Source of the DNA: Atlantibacter subterraneus
Lineage (GTDB): Bacteria > Pseudomonadota > Gammaproteobacteria > Enterobacterales > Enterobacteriaceae
Length of the DNA: 64,000 nucleotides
Assembly: GCF_007570865.1 (NCBI RefSeq)
Contig: NZ_VLPS01000009.1
Span: 372,001-436,000 of the forward strand
Direction of reading: 5' to 3'
Below, in pieces: positions 1 through 12,500 of this stretch (positions within the stretch are counted from its first letter, which is position 1; the number at the start of each line of letters is the position of its first letter). The notes under the pieces were generated by a model. The model was not told where the DNA came from. It saw only the letters and a list, made by a program, of their open reading frames with translations, and did not search any database. A program made the position numbers and the translations under genes.

Positions 1-359
1 GGCAGTGGCGCAGCCTGCTGGCGATGACCATCAGCCCGGATCTGGCTTTTGTCGACGGCGTTAAGCTCCAGCGCGTAAAAATGCTGCTGATGCTGGTCAC
101 GGCGTTAACGATTGGCGTAGCGATGAAGTTTGTCGGGGCGCTGATTATCACGTCGCTGCTGATTATTCCGGCGGCCACCGCGCGGCGTTTTGCCCGCACC
201 CCGGAGCAGATGGCGGGTATTGCCGTGGTGATCGGCATGATCGCCGTGACCGGCGGGCTGACCTTCTCGGCATTTTACGATACACCCGCAGGCCCGTCGG
301 TGGTGCTGGCGGCGGCGCTGATGTTTATTCTCACCATGATGAAGAAAAGCGCGGCGTAA
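1..359 (+). CDS. znuB: ZnuB zinc ABC transporter permease, 3' part
   Basis: This is the C-terminal part of the membrane permease of the ZnuABC high-affinity zinc importer; the gene starts upstream of the window and its reading frame begins at base 3. The visible ~118 residues contain three or more hydrophobic helices and the segment [20 protein letters not shown] typical of ABC-3 family metal permeases, and they match E. coli ZnuB nearly throughout. The gene converges on ruvB, with a shared hairpin between them, exactly as in E. coli. Only the 5' part is missing, cut by the window edge and not by mutation. Confidence 0.95.
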   Translation, partial: QWRSLLAMTISPDLAFVDGVKLQRVKMLLMLVTALTIGVAMKFVGALIITSLLIIPAATARRFARTPEQMAGIAVVIGMIAVTGGLTFSAFYDTPAGPSVVLAAALMFILTMMKKSAA

Positions 360-365
360 TAAAAA

Positions 366-383
366 GGGCGGAAATTTCCGCCC
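366..383. terminator. Bidirectional terminator between znuB and ruvB
   Basis: GGGCGGAAATTTCCGCCC is a perfect inverted repeat. It is followed by TGTTT on the plus strand and by TTTTTA on the minus strand, so it can end both convergent genes; the minus-strand (ruvB) side has the better T-run. Confidence 0.8.
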
Positions 384-391
384 TGTTTACC

Positions 392-1402
392 TCACGGCAT
401 CGCCGGAGGCGTGATCCCGAAATGCTGCCAGGCGCGCACCGTCGCCATTCGGCCACGCGGCGTGCGCTGTAAAAAACCCTGCTGGATCAGGAAGGGTTCC
501 AGCACATCTTCGATGGTTTCCCGCTCTTCGCCGATTGCTGCCGCCAGGTTATCCAGGCCCACCGGCCCGCCGAAAAACTTATCAATAATCGCCAGCAGCA
601 GCTTGCGGTCCATATAGTCGAAGCCTTCGGCGTCAACGTTAAGCATATCCAGCGCCTGGGACGCCACGTCCTGGGAAATCACCCCGTTATGGCGCACCTC
701 CGCGAAATCCCGCACCCGGCGCAGCAGGCGGTTGGCAATACGCGGCGTGCCGCGCGCGCGCTTCGCCACTTCCAGCGCCCCCTCGTTGCTCATATCAAGG
801 CCCATATGCTGAGCGCTGCGATTAACGATGTGCTGCAAATCCGCGACCTGATAAAACTCCAGCCGCTGCACAATGCCGAAACGATCGCGCAGCGGCGACG
901 TCAGCGACCCGGCGCGGGTGGTCGCACCAATCAGGGTAAACGGCGGCAGGTCGATTTTGATGGAACGGGCCGCCGGGCCTTCGCCAATCATAATATCCAG
1001 CTGGTAATCTTCCATCGCCGGATACAGCACCTCTTCCACCACTGGCGACAGGCGGTGGATCTCGTCGATAAACAGCACGTCGTGCGGTTCAAGATTGGTG
1101 AGCATGGCGGCGAGATCGCCTGCTTTTTCCAGCACCGGGCCGGAGGTGGTGCGCAGATTAACGCCCAGCTCATTGGCGACGATACCGGCCAGGGTGGTTT
1201 TACCTAACCCCGGCGGGCCGAAAATCAGCAAGTGATCCAGCGCATCGCCGCGCAGCCTGGCCGCCTGGATAAAGATTTCCATCTGCGAACGCACCTGCGG
1301 CTGGCCGATATACTCTTCCAGCAGCTTCGGGCGGATGGCCCGGTCTATGATCTCTTCCTGGGTTATGTTCGCAGCGGAAACCAGGCGGTCTGCTTCTATC
1401 AT
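392..1402 (-). CDS. ruvB: Holliday junction branch-migration ATPase RuvB
   Basis: RuvB is the hexameric AAA+ motor that drives Holliday-junction branch migration with RuvA during recombination and repair. The 336-residue protein has the family's normal length. A Walker A motif GPPGLGKT lies at residues 62-69 and a Walker B FIDE ends at residue 114, followed by sensor motif GATTRAG and the C-terminal winged-helix DNA-binding domain. It lies 8 bp downstream of ruvA, so the two are one operon. In E. coli this operon is LexA-controlled; I did not find a convincing LexA box in the short upstream region here. Confidence 0.97.
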   Translation of the reverse strand: MIEADRLVSAANITQEEIIDRAIRPKLLEEYIGQPQVRSQMEIFIQAARLRGDALDHLLIFGPPGLGKTTLAGIVANELGVNLRTTSGPVLEKAGDLAAMLTNLEPHDVLFIDEIHRLSPVVEEVLYPAMEDYQLDIMIGEGPAARSIKIDLPPFTLIGATTRAGSLTSPLRDRFGIVQRLEFYQVADLQHIVNRSAQHMGLDMSNEGALEVAKRARGTPRIANRLLRRVRDFAEVRHNGVISQDVASQALDMLNVDAEGFDYMDRKLLLAIIDKFFGGPVGLDNLAAAIGEERETIEDVLEPFLIQQGFLQRTPRGRMATVRAWQHFGITPPAMP

Positions 1403-1410
1403 CCGTTACC

Positions 1411-2022
1411 TCACAATGCCGCGCGTAATGCTTCGCGGATAAGGGTTTCGCTGTCCGCATCAGGACGCGCCAGTTTGCTCACCATACGGCTCGCTTCCTG
1501 CGGTTTATAACCCAACGCCACCAGCGCGGCAACGGCTTCCGCTTCGGCATCGTCTTTGGCCGGGCTGGCAGGCGACGTGAGCACCAGATCGGCAGCCGGG
1601 GTAAACAGGTCGCCATGCAGGCCTTTGAAGCGGTCTTTCATTTCCACCACCAGACGTTCGGCGGTTTTCTTGCCGATGCCCGGCAGCTTTACCAGCGCCG
1701 CAGGCTCTTCGCGCTCGACGGCGTTAACGAACTGCTGGGCCGACATGCCGGAAAGGATCGCCAGCGCCAGTTTCGGGCCAACACCATTCACTTTGATTAA
1801 TTCGCGGAACAGGGTGCGCTCCTGCTTATTATTGAAGCCGAACAGCAGTTGCGCGTCTTCGCGCACCACGAAATGGGTAAACACCACCGCTTCCTGGCCC
1901 GTCTCCGGGAGCTCATAAAAGCAGGTCATCGGCATATGCACTTCATAACCGACACCGCCCGCTTCCAGTAATACCAGCGGGGGTTGTTTTTCCAGAACGA
2001 TGCCTCTGAGTCTGCCTATCAC
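1411..2022 (-). CDS. ruvA: Holliday junction-binding protein RuvA
   Basis: RuvA is the tetrameric junction-specific DNA-binding partner of RuvB. The 203-residue protein begins with the OB-fold (MIGRLRG), then has two helix-hairpin-helix motifs, around residues 77-90 ([10 protein letters not shown]) and 112-122 ([10 protein letters not shown]), and a C-terminal RuvB-contact domain after a flexible linker rich in Ala and Asp. It is the first gene of the ruvAB operon. E. coli has yebB between ruvC and ruvA; here only about 110 bp with a terminator separates them, so yebB is absent. Confidence 0.97.
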   Translation of the reverse strand: MIGRLRGIVLEKQPPLVLLEAGGVGYEVHMPMTCFYELPETGQEAVVFTHFVVREDAQLLFGFNNKQERTLFRELIKVNGVGPKLALAILSGMSAQQFVNAVEREEPAALVKLPGIGKKTAERLVVEMKDRFKGLHGDLFTPAADLVLTSPASPAKDDAEAEAVAALVALGYKPQEASRMVSKLARPDADSETLIREALRAAL

Positions 2023-2101
2023 AATACGCTCCTGCGGTTAGCGGCTAAAAATGTTTCCTGAGGTTCACGCGAAGGATGCGTGAGGAAGATAGGCTATCAT
2101 A

Positions 2102-2128
2102 TAAAAAAGGCTGGATAGATATCCAGCC
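2102..2128 (-). terminator. Rho-independent terminator after ruvC
   Basis: On the minus strand an 8-bp stem (GGCTGGAT / ATCCAGCC) with a 4-nt loop is followed by TTTTTTAT. It lies immediately downstream of the ruvC stop and separates the nudB-yebC-ruvC unit from ruvAB. Confidence 0.85.
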
Positions 2129-2132
2129 TGAT

Positions 2133-2654
2133 TTATCTTAACCGCCCTCTTGCCAGATTAAGCCGCGACTCGCTCATCTGGGTCGCGTTCTGGCTGATGT
2201 GGCAATGGGTGATGGCGATGGCCAGCGCATCCGCCGCATCCGCCTGCGGGTTGGCGGGCAGTTTCAGCAGGGTGCGCACCATATGCTGCACCTGGCTTTT
2301 TTCCGCGCTGCCGATGCCGACCACCGTCTGCTTAACCTGACGGGCGGCGTATTCGAAGACCGGCAGATCGTGATTCACCGCCGCGACAATCGCCACGCCG
2401 CGCGCCTGGCCGAGCTTCAGCGCCGAGTCGGCGTTTTTCGCCATAAAGACCTGCTCGATAGCGAAATAGTCCGGCTGGAACTGGGTAATGATTTCACTCA
2501 CCCCGGCGTAGATGAGCTTCAGGCGCGAGGGTAAATCGTCCACTTTGGTGCGGATGCAGCCGCTGCCGAGATAGCTTAGCTGCCTGCCGACCTGGCGGAT
2601 CACACCATAGCCGGTAACGCGTGACCCCGGATCAATCCCGAGAATAATCGCCAT
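2133..2654 (-). CDS. ruvC: Holliday junction resolvase RuvC
   Basis: RuvC is the dimeric endonuclease that cuts Holliday junctions symmetrically. The 173-residue protein has the four acidic catalytic residues of the RNase-H-like fold: D8 (GIDPGS), E67 (AIEQVF), and D139 and D142 in the C-terminal ADAADALA segment, counting the initiator Met. I chose the ATG giving MAIILGID; a GTG codon lies directly before it and could also be used. It follows yebC by 30 bp, in the conserved yebC-ruvC arrangement. Confidence 0.97.
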   Translation of the reverse strand: MAIILGIDPGSRVTGYGVIRQVGRQLSYLGSGCIRTKVDDLPSRLKLIYAGVSEIITQFQPDYFAIEQVFMAKNADSALKLGQARGVAIVAAVNHDLPVFEYAARQVKQTVVGIGSAEKSQVQHMVRTLLKLPANPQADAADALAIAITHCHISQNATQMSESRLNLARGRLR

Positions 2655-2684
2655 CACGCGCCTCCGGTTTGGCTACGGCAATAA

Positions 2685-3425
2685 TCACAGAGTGGCGGCG
2701 ACTTCGTCGGAGATCTCACCGTTGTGATAAACCTCCTGCACATCGTCGCAGTCTTCCAGCATGTCGATCAAACGCAGCAGTTTCGGCGCGGTTTCCGCGT
2801 CCATATCGGCTTTGGTTGACGGGATCATGGAGACCTCGGCGTTGTCGGCTTTCAGGCCAGCAGCTTCCAGCGCATCACGCACCGCGCCCATCTCTTCCCA
2901 TGCGGTATAAACGTCAATCGCGCCGTCGTCGAAGGTCACCACGTCTTCTGCACCGGCTTCCAGCGCCGCTTCCATGATGGCGTCTTCATCGCCCGCTTCG
3001 AAAGAGATCACGCCTTTCTTGCTGAACAGATAGGCGACGGAACCGTCGGTGCCCAGGTTACCACCGCATTTGCTGAAGGCATGGCGCACTTCCGCCACGG
3101 TGCGGTTGCGGTTATCGGACAGGCATTCCACCATTACCGCCGTGCCGCCAGGACCGTAACCTTCATAAATGATGGTTTCCATGTTCGCGTCATCATCGCC
3201 GCCCACGCCGCGCGCGATGGCACGGTTCAGGGTGTCGCGGGTCATGTTGTTCGACAGCGCTTTATCAATCGCCGCACGCAGACGTGGGTTAGAGCCGGCA
3301 TCGCCGCCGCCCAGACGCGCTGCGGTAACCAGCTCGCGAATAATTTTGGTGAAGATTTTACCGCGTTTGGCATCCTGTGCCGCTTTGCGGTGTTTGGTGT
3401 TGGCCCATTTACTATGACCTGCCAT
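2685..3425 (-). CDS. yebC: YebC/TACO1-family translational regulator
   Basis: The 246-residue protein begins [18 protein letters not shown], the hallmark of the YebC/PmpR/TACO1 family. Members were annotated as transcriptional regulators; recent work on bacterial and mitochondrial homologues points to a ribosome-associated role at polyproline stretches. Length and sequence are typical for the family. It sits between nudB and ruvC on the same strand with short gaps, as in E. coli, so it is probably co-transcribed. Confidence 0.93.
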   Translation of the reverse strand: MAGHSKWANTKHRKAAQDAKRGKIFTKIIRELVTAARLGGGDAGSNPRLRAAIDKALSNNMTRDTLNRAIARGVGGDDDANMETIIYEGYGPGGTAVMVECLSDNRNRTVAEVRHAFSKCGGNLGTDGSVAYLFSKKGVISFEAGDEDAIMEAALEAGAEDVVTFDDGAIDVYTAWEEMGAVRDALEAAGLKADNAEVSMIPSTKADMDAETAPKLLRLIDMLEDCDDVQEVYHNGEISDEVAATL

Positions 3426-3452
3426 AAATTTTTCCTCAAAGAGCGCGCCTTT

Positions 3453-3896
3453 TCAGGCTACGTTAATAACAAATTCTTCAATCGCTTGCCGGTTGCTCCA
3501 CGATTTGGTGAGCGCTGCGGCTTGCGCAGCATCCACCCAGCGGTAGGTTAAGTGTTCGGTGAACACAATCTCCCGCTCGCTCGGCAGCCCCAGGCAAAAC
3601 CAGGATTCGGTATTTCGCTCGATTCCCGGCGCGTAGCGATGACGTAAATGACTAAAAATTTCAAACTCCACCGTGCGTTGACAGTCCATCAAGGTCAGTT
3701 GCTCAGCGGCAACGTCAATCGAGACCTCTTCCTTTACTTCACGCGCGGCGGCCTGCGGTGCGGTTTCCCCTTCTTCTACGCTGCCGGTAACCGACTGCCA
3801 GAATTCCGGGTCATCGCGCCGCTGCAACATCAGCACCCGCTTCGTATCTCTCGCAAAAATGACTACCAGGACAGAAACGGGACGCTTATATGCCAT
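3453..3896 (-). CDS. nudB: Dihydroneopterin triphosphate diphosphatase NudB
   Basis: NudB is a cytoplasmic Nudix hydrolase that removes pyrophosphate from dihydroneopterin triphosphate, the first committed step of folate synthesis after GTP cyclohydrolase. In this 147-residue protein the Nudix box spans residues 38-60, with G38, E44 and the REVKEE core at 52-57; the usual Gly near the end of the box is Ser59, and E. coli NudB also has a substitution there. Its start codon is one base past the aspS stop, so the two genes are translationally linked and the ribosome-binding site lies inside aspS. Confidence 0.93.
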   Translation of the reverse strand: MAYKRPVSVLVVIFARDTKRVLMLQRRDDPEFWQSVTGSVEEGETAPQAAAREVKEEVSIDVAAEQLTLMDCQRTVEFEIFSHLRHRYAPGIERNTESWFCLGLPSEREIVFTEHLTYRWVDAAQAAALTKSWSNRQAIEEFVINVA

Positions 3897-3897
3897 A

Positions 3898-5670
<1,773 letters not shown>

Positions 5671-5760
5671 GAGATATCCCTTAATTTTGCCGCAGGCCGT
5701 TTGTCACCTGCCCCGCAGGCACCACTGTCGCAGCTTTACACTGGATGAAAAAAGGCGGCT

Positions 5761-5789
5761 ATTATACTGGAATTTCCGCACTACGATAA
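5761..5789 (-). promoter_or_regulatory. Candidate sigma-70 promoter for aspS
   Basis: On the minus strand a perfect TATAAT (5766-5761) is preceded, 17 nt upstream, by TTATCG (5789-5784). It lies about 95 bp before the aspS start. The -35 is poor and the call rests mainly on the perfect -10 and correct spacing. Confidence 0.5.
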
Positions 5790-5923
5790 GCCCGAACCCG
5801 TCTGGTCGCGCGATTGCTATGCGCCGAACGGTCGATTCTCACAAAAATTAACAAAATTTGCGGCCCGATCCGCCCTCAGGTGCAGGTAAGGTAACGAAAA
5901 TTTCCCATAATGAAGAGATGACT

Positions 5924-6490
5924 ATGCTGACGTTAAACACCGCTTCCACCGCCCTGGTAATTATCGATTTGCAGGAAGGTATTCTGCCGTTCGCCGGTGG
6001 CCCGCACACCGCCGACCAAGTGGTGGCCCGCAGTGCGCAGCTGGCAGAGCACTTTCGCGCCAGCGGCGCGCCGGTGGTAATGGTGCGCGTGGGCTGGTCG
6101 CCCGATTTCGCCGAAGCGCTGAAACAGCCGGTGGATGCCGCCGCCCCTGCCCAGGCGCTGCCGCAGGAATGGTGGCACTATCCGGTGGCGCTGGGCAAGC
6201 GCGACAGCGATATTGAAGTGACTAAACGCCAGTGGGGCGCATTCTACGGCACCGACCTGGAGTTGCAGCTACGCCGCCGCGGTATCGACACCATCGTGCT
6301 GTGCGGGATCTCCACCAATATCGGTGTGGAATCCACCGCCCGCAACGCCTGGGAACTGGGCTTCTCGCTGGTACTGGCGGAAGATGCCTGCAGCGCAGCC
6401 AGCACCGAGCAGCACCAGAACAGTTTCAACCATATTTTCCCCCGCATCGCCCGCGTGCGTTCGGTGGAGGAGATTATCGCCGCCCTATGA
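5924..6490 (+). CDS. yecD: Isochorismatase-family protein YecD
   Basis: The 188-residue protein has the isochorismatase/cysteine-hydrolase fold, with D15 in IIDLQEG and a lysine in VTKRQWGAF. At the position where cysteine hydrolases have their nucleophilic Cys (TNxCVxxTA) this protein reads [10 protein letters not shown], with Gly in place of Cys, as in true isochorismatases and in E. coli YecD. A thiol-based hydrolase mechanism is therefore unlikely; the substrate is unknown. I chose the start that aligns with E. coli YecD over an earlier in-frame ATG at 5918. Its stop overlaps the yecE start by ATGA. Confidence 0.9.
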   Translation: MLTLNTASTALVIIDLQEGILPFAGGPHTADQVVARSAQLAEHFRASGAPVVMVRVGWSPDFAEALKQPVDAAAPAQALPQEWWHYPVALGKRDSDIEVTKRQWGAFYGTDLELQLRRRGIDTIVLCGISTNIGVESTARNAWELGFSLVLAEDACSAASTEQHQNSFNHIFPRIARVRSVEEIIAAL

Positions 6491-7305
6491 TTTATATCGG
6501 CCTGCCGCAGTGGTCGCACCCCAAATGGGGGCGGCTCGGTATCAGTACGCTGGAGGATTACGCCCGCCACTTCAACTGCGTGGAGGGCAATACCACGCTG
6601 TACGCGCTGCCGAAAGCAGAGATTGTCGAACGCTGGCACGCCCAGACCACCGACGATTTCCGCTTCTGTTTTAAATTCCCGGCGACCATTTCCCACCAGG
6701 CCGCGCTGCGCCAGTGCGAAGATCTCAAGCAGGAGTTTTTCACCCGCTTAGCGCCGCTCGCCGGGCGCATCGGCCAGTACTGGCTACAGCTTCCGGCGGC
6801 GTTTGGCCCGCAGGATCTCCCGGCGCTGTGGGCGTTTCTCGACGGGCTGCCCGGCGAATTCACCTACGGTGTGGAAGTGCGTCACCCGGCGTTTTTCGCC
6901 AAAGGCGACGCGGAGCAGGCGCTCAATCGCGGCCTGCACCAGCGCGGCGTTAACCGGGTGATGTTAGACAGCCGTCCAGTACATTCGGCGATCCCTGGTA
7001 CTCAGGAAATTATCGACGCCCAGCGTAAAAAACCTAAAGTGCCAGTGCATGCGCTGGTGACGGCTGGAAATCCTATGGTGCGGTTTATTGGCAGTGACGA
7101 TATGGCGCGTAACGCCGAATTTTTCGAGGTGTGGCTGGGCAAACTCGCCCACTGGCAACAGACCACTACGCCGTACCTGTTTTTACATACCCCGGATATC
7201 GCCCAGGCTCCGGAACTGGTGCATACCCTGTGGCCAAAAATGCAGGACGCGTTAACCGGCATCGGACGCGAGCCCGCCATCCCCCATCAAAACTCACTCC
7301 TTTAG
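6487..7305 (+). CDS. yecE: DUF72 family protein YecE
   Basis: This 272-residue protein matches E. coli YecE in length and begins [17 protein letters not shown]72 proteins form a TIM-barrel-like fold; no reaction is established for them. Conserved motifs include [20 protein letters not shown] and YGVEVRHP. The 4-bp overlap with yecD implies coupled translation and possibly a shared pathway with that hydrolase-like protein. Confidence 0.92.
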   Translation: MIYIGLPQWSHPKWGRLGISTLEDYARHFNCVEGNTTLYALPKAEIVERWHAQTTDDFRFCFKFPATISHQAALRQCEDLKQEFFTRLAPLAGRIGQYWLQLPAAFGPQDLPALWAFLDGLPGEFTYGVEVRHPAFFAKGDAEQALNRGLHQRGVNRVMLDSRPVHSAIPGTQEIIDAQRKKPKVPVHALVTAGNPMVRFIGSDDMARNAEFFEVWLGKLAHWQQTTTPYLFLHTPDIAQAPELVHTLWPKMQDALTGIGREPAIPHQNSLL

Positions 7306-7374
7306 GCGGTGGAGAGTTCCCATGACTCCAGGCTATGATACGTAAAGCCATTATTGGTTCTAAAGGGAGTTTGT

Positions 7375-7770
7375 ATGGTCAGCGCGCTGTATGCCGTGTT
7401 GGGAGCGTTGTTACTGCTTAAGTTTTCTCTGGACGTGGTGCGAATGCGCATGCAATACCGCGTTTCTTACGGCGATGGCGGCTTTAGCGAACTGCAAAGC
7501 GTGATCCGTATTCACGGTAACGCGGTTGAAAATATTCCCGTGGCGCTGCTCCTGCTGCTGTTTATGGAAATGAACGGCGCAGAAACCTGGATGGTGCACG
7601 TTTGCGGCATTTTGATGATTATCGGACGCCTGCTGCACTACTACGGCTATCACCACCGGCTGATTCGCTGGCGGCGCTCCGGGGCCAGTGCCACCTGGGT
7701 TTCGATGTTGCTGATGGTGCTGGCTAACGTCTGGTATATGCCGTGGGAGTTGGTTTTCTCGATTCATTAG
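7375..7770 (+). CDS. yecN: MAPEG-family inner-membrane protein YecN
   Basis: YecN is a 131-residue membrane protein of the MAPEG family (relatives include glutathione transferases and eicosanoid synthases). It has four predicted membrane helices. The conserved segment VIRIHGNAVENIPVALLLL near residues 38-56 is the family signature. The start was chosen at MVSALYAV because GGGAG lies 5 nt upstream; a longer in-frame ORF has no good ribosome-binding site. The function in enterobacteria is unknown. Confidence 0.9.
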   Translation: MVSALYAVLGALLLLKFSLDVVRMRMQYRVSYGDGGFSELQSVIRIHGNAVENIPVALLLLLFMEMNGAETWMVHVCGILMIIGRLLHYYGYHHRLIRWRRSGASATWVSMLLMVLANVWYMPWELVFSIH

Positions 7771-9520
<1,750 letters not shown>

Positions 9521-9526
9521 TGCTGA

Positions 9527-9548
9527 GGCCGCCGGTTACCCGGCGGCC
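9527..9548. terminator. Hairpin between convergent cmoB and the fusion gene
   Basis: A 9-bp perfect stem, GGCCGCCGG / CCGGCGGCC with a 4-nt loop, lies between the two stop codons. On the plus strand ACGGTTTT follows, a weak T-run. Confidence 0.6.
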
Positions 9549-9554
9549 ACGGTT

Positions 9555-12500
9555 TTACATCCCTGCGCCCACGCGTTTCAGGCGTGACGCCACTTTCTCC
9601 GCCGCTTTTTTGCCCGCCAGGAAAGCGTGATCTGAATTGTAGTACTCCCACTCGCTGTAACGCCCCGCCAGGATAACGTCATATTTCAGCAGCCACTGGC
9701 GCACCGTCTCGACGTTCGCCGCCCGCGCGTGGTCATAAATCACGTAGGCGTAGGGGATATCCACCAGGTTGGCGGTGAGAACCTCATCATCGGCGTTGAT
9801 CATGCCCACTCTGATGCACTCTTCGATACAACGATCGATCAGCGCCTGCCCGTCTACCGGCAGCGGCACGTCCTGGGAATAGGTGATTTCACAGGTCAGG
9901 CCGCATCCGCCCGGCGGATTACAATATGGGCTGGCGTTACCCTGCACAAAGATGCGGTGGAAGATGGTCTCTTCCGGGTAATAAACCCAGTGCTTCTCGG
10001 TAAGATCGCTACGCCCGATACCCAGATTGACGCAGCGCACCGAGGTATGGCGCAACCCCCTGGCGGCGTTGAGCACTTCCGCCGGCACGTCGCCGTCGAG
10101 CATATTGACCAGTACCGGTAGCGGCATGGTGCTGATCAGCTGTTCATAGCGATAGCGCCGCCCATCCGCCAGCACCGCGATATGCTCGCGCGGCAGCAGT
10201 TTGATGATTTTGGCGTTGGTTTCCAGCTTGCCCTTCAGCAGCGGCAGGAAACCGGACATCAGCGCCTGGAAGCCGCCGCGCAATGGGTAGCCAAAGCGGG
10301 CGTTAGGGCCGACGGGCTTGGTGCTGGGAGCCAACGCGCCATCGATGATCTGCCCGATATCAGGCAGCGGCACCCGCCCACCCAGCCAGGAGGTTTCCAT
10401 TTCTGACAGCGGGACTTTCCACAATTTTTGGTTGTAGGGAACGGCGAAATACTTAGCAATTCCGGCCCCCCAGGTCTGATAGATAAACTGCTCGAAGTTG
10501 GCGGCGCGTTTATCCCGCGCGGTTAGCGTGCAATCGTCCTGCGGCACGGCCCCGTCGCCGCAGCAATCGTCCATTTTCAGCGCGGACGCGTTTGCCGGTT
10601 GCAGGCGGTTAGCGGCGTTATATTGCGCCTCTACCGCGCCAAGAATGCACTCTTTGATCACCGGCGCGGGCAATCCGTACAGCGCGCCCTGGAACGGGTA
10701 GCGGGTGTAGGTGTTCTGGCTATAAACCCAGGCTTCCCGATCCTGCCAGTGCAGATTGTCTTTCAACAGCAGCTCATACATTTCCAGTACGTAAGGATCG
10801 GCGGAAAACATAATGTGGCCCGCGTAATCGAAGGTGAATCCCTGGTCTTCCACCGAGCGGCACCAGCCGCCGACCGTGGCGTTTTTCTCCAGCAGCACCG
10901 CTTCATTACCGATATGCAGCGCGGCGCTCAGGCCGGTAGGCCCCGCGCCGAGGATCAGGCAGCGGGCGAAATGCGCATCCTGTTTGCTGATGCCAGCAAT
11001 ACGGCTGACCAGCGGCGCGGCGGGCGACTGGCGAGCTTCGACCGCCGCGTCGTCGCGGGTTTCGCTTTCCCGTAATGCCTCGGCGATCAGTTTATGCATG
11101 GCGTCGACCGTCGAATCCCAGGAGGTGGCGTTAATGATCGATTTCATCCGCTGCGCCTGGTCCTGGCGTTGGCTATCGCTCAGGGCCAACGCCTGCTGGC
11201 AGCCGTGGATAAACGCCGCCTGGTCATCCGCTACGCAGACGATATCGCCATACGGCACTTTCACGTCGGTAATCGCGGTACTGACGATGGGCAACGACGC
11301 CGCCATATATTCCAGCACTTTGGTCGGGCTGATATAGCGGGTCGAGGCGTTGAGGGCGAACGGCATCAGGCAGACGTCCCACCCGGCTAAAAACTGCGGC
11401 AGCGCCTGATAGGGCTGCTGGCCGAAATAGTGAATATTGGCGCGTTGCGGCAGGCTGGCGGGGTCGATTTTCACCACCGGCCCGACCATCACGATTTGCC
11501 ACGCTGGATTAGCATCCGCCAGCGCGGCAATCAATCCGCAGTCGATACGCTCGTCGATAACCCCGTAATAACCGAGCCGGGGACGCGGCACCTCATCCTG
11601 CAGCGGATGGGCGTTTTGCCGATCCAGCGCCTGCTCGAAATGCACCGCATCGACGCTGCTGGGGAAGCACCAGACATTGTTATGACGATTCTGCTTCGCC
11701 GCATACAGGCTCGGCCCGCCGGTAAACACCAGGTCGGCGCGGGTTAACAGCGCCGATTCACGCTGCAACAGCTGGCGCGGCGCATTTTTAAAGGCCGAAA
11801 GCTCATCCATACAGTCATAAATCATCAGGGTTGGATGAAAAGGTTCTGCCAGCGGCAGCGCCATGGGGGTATAAAACCAGATTATCGGTTCGGGAAATTC
11901 ACTGCTGAGGGCGGTCATTAACGGCTGCAATTGCGCGATTTGCTCATCGTGGAAACCCGGCGCGTGGACGGGGCTATGGGGACGAATAACGGTGACGTTC
12001 GGCGCGGGCGTGGCGCGGTGTAATCCCGCCGCGCCCTCTTCAAATACCGGTTCTTCAATAAACACCACTGGGTAGTGTTGCGCGAGGCGCGTTAATAAAT
12101 GCTGTGGTCGCTGCCAGACAAAATCCCAACGTAAATGACTAAAAACAATAAGCGTCTTGGTATTCACTGTTTGCCCCTTACCAGCCTGTCGCAAGCGATG
12201 CTGGCCCTGAAAATGTGCAAGAGAACGTTGCGCGCGACGTAGTGCGTGCGCGTAGGGGAAATCTATTTTTCGCAATAGCGGATCGGCGCCCTCATGCAGC
12301 GGTTCCCACAAACCGCTGCGATGCCAGACCTGCGCATCTTCCCAGTCGGGTCGATCGAGGATCGGATAAACACAGATGCCGAGGATATCCGCTCCCGCCA
12401 GCTGCGCGTGCGCCACTTCCGTTGCAATGTGATTTATCCAGGCTCCACGCCCGCTGCCGACATGGCTGGTTTCCGCCAACAGCAGCGGTCGTTGGTATCG

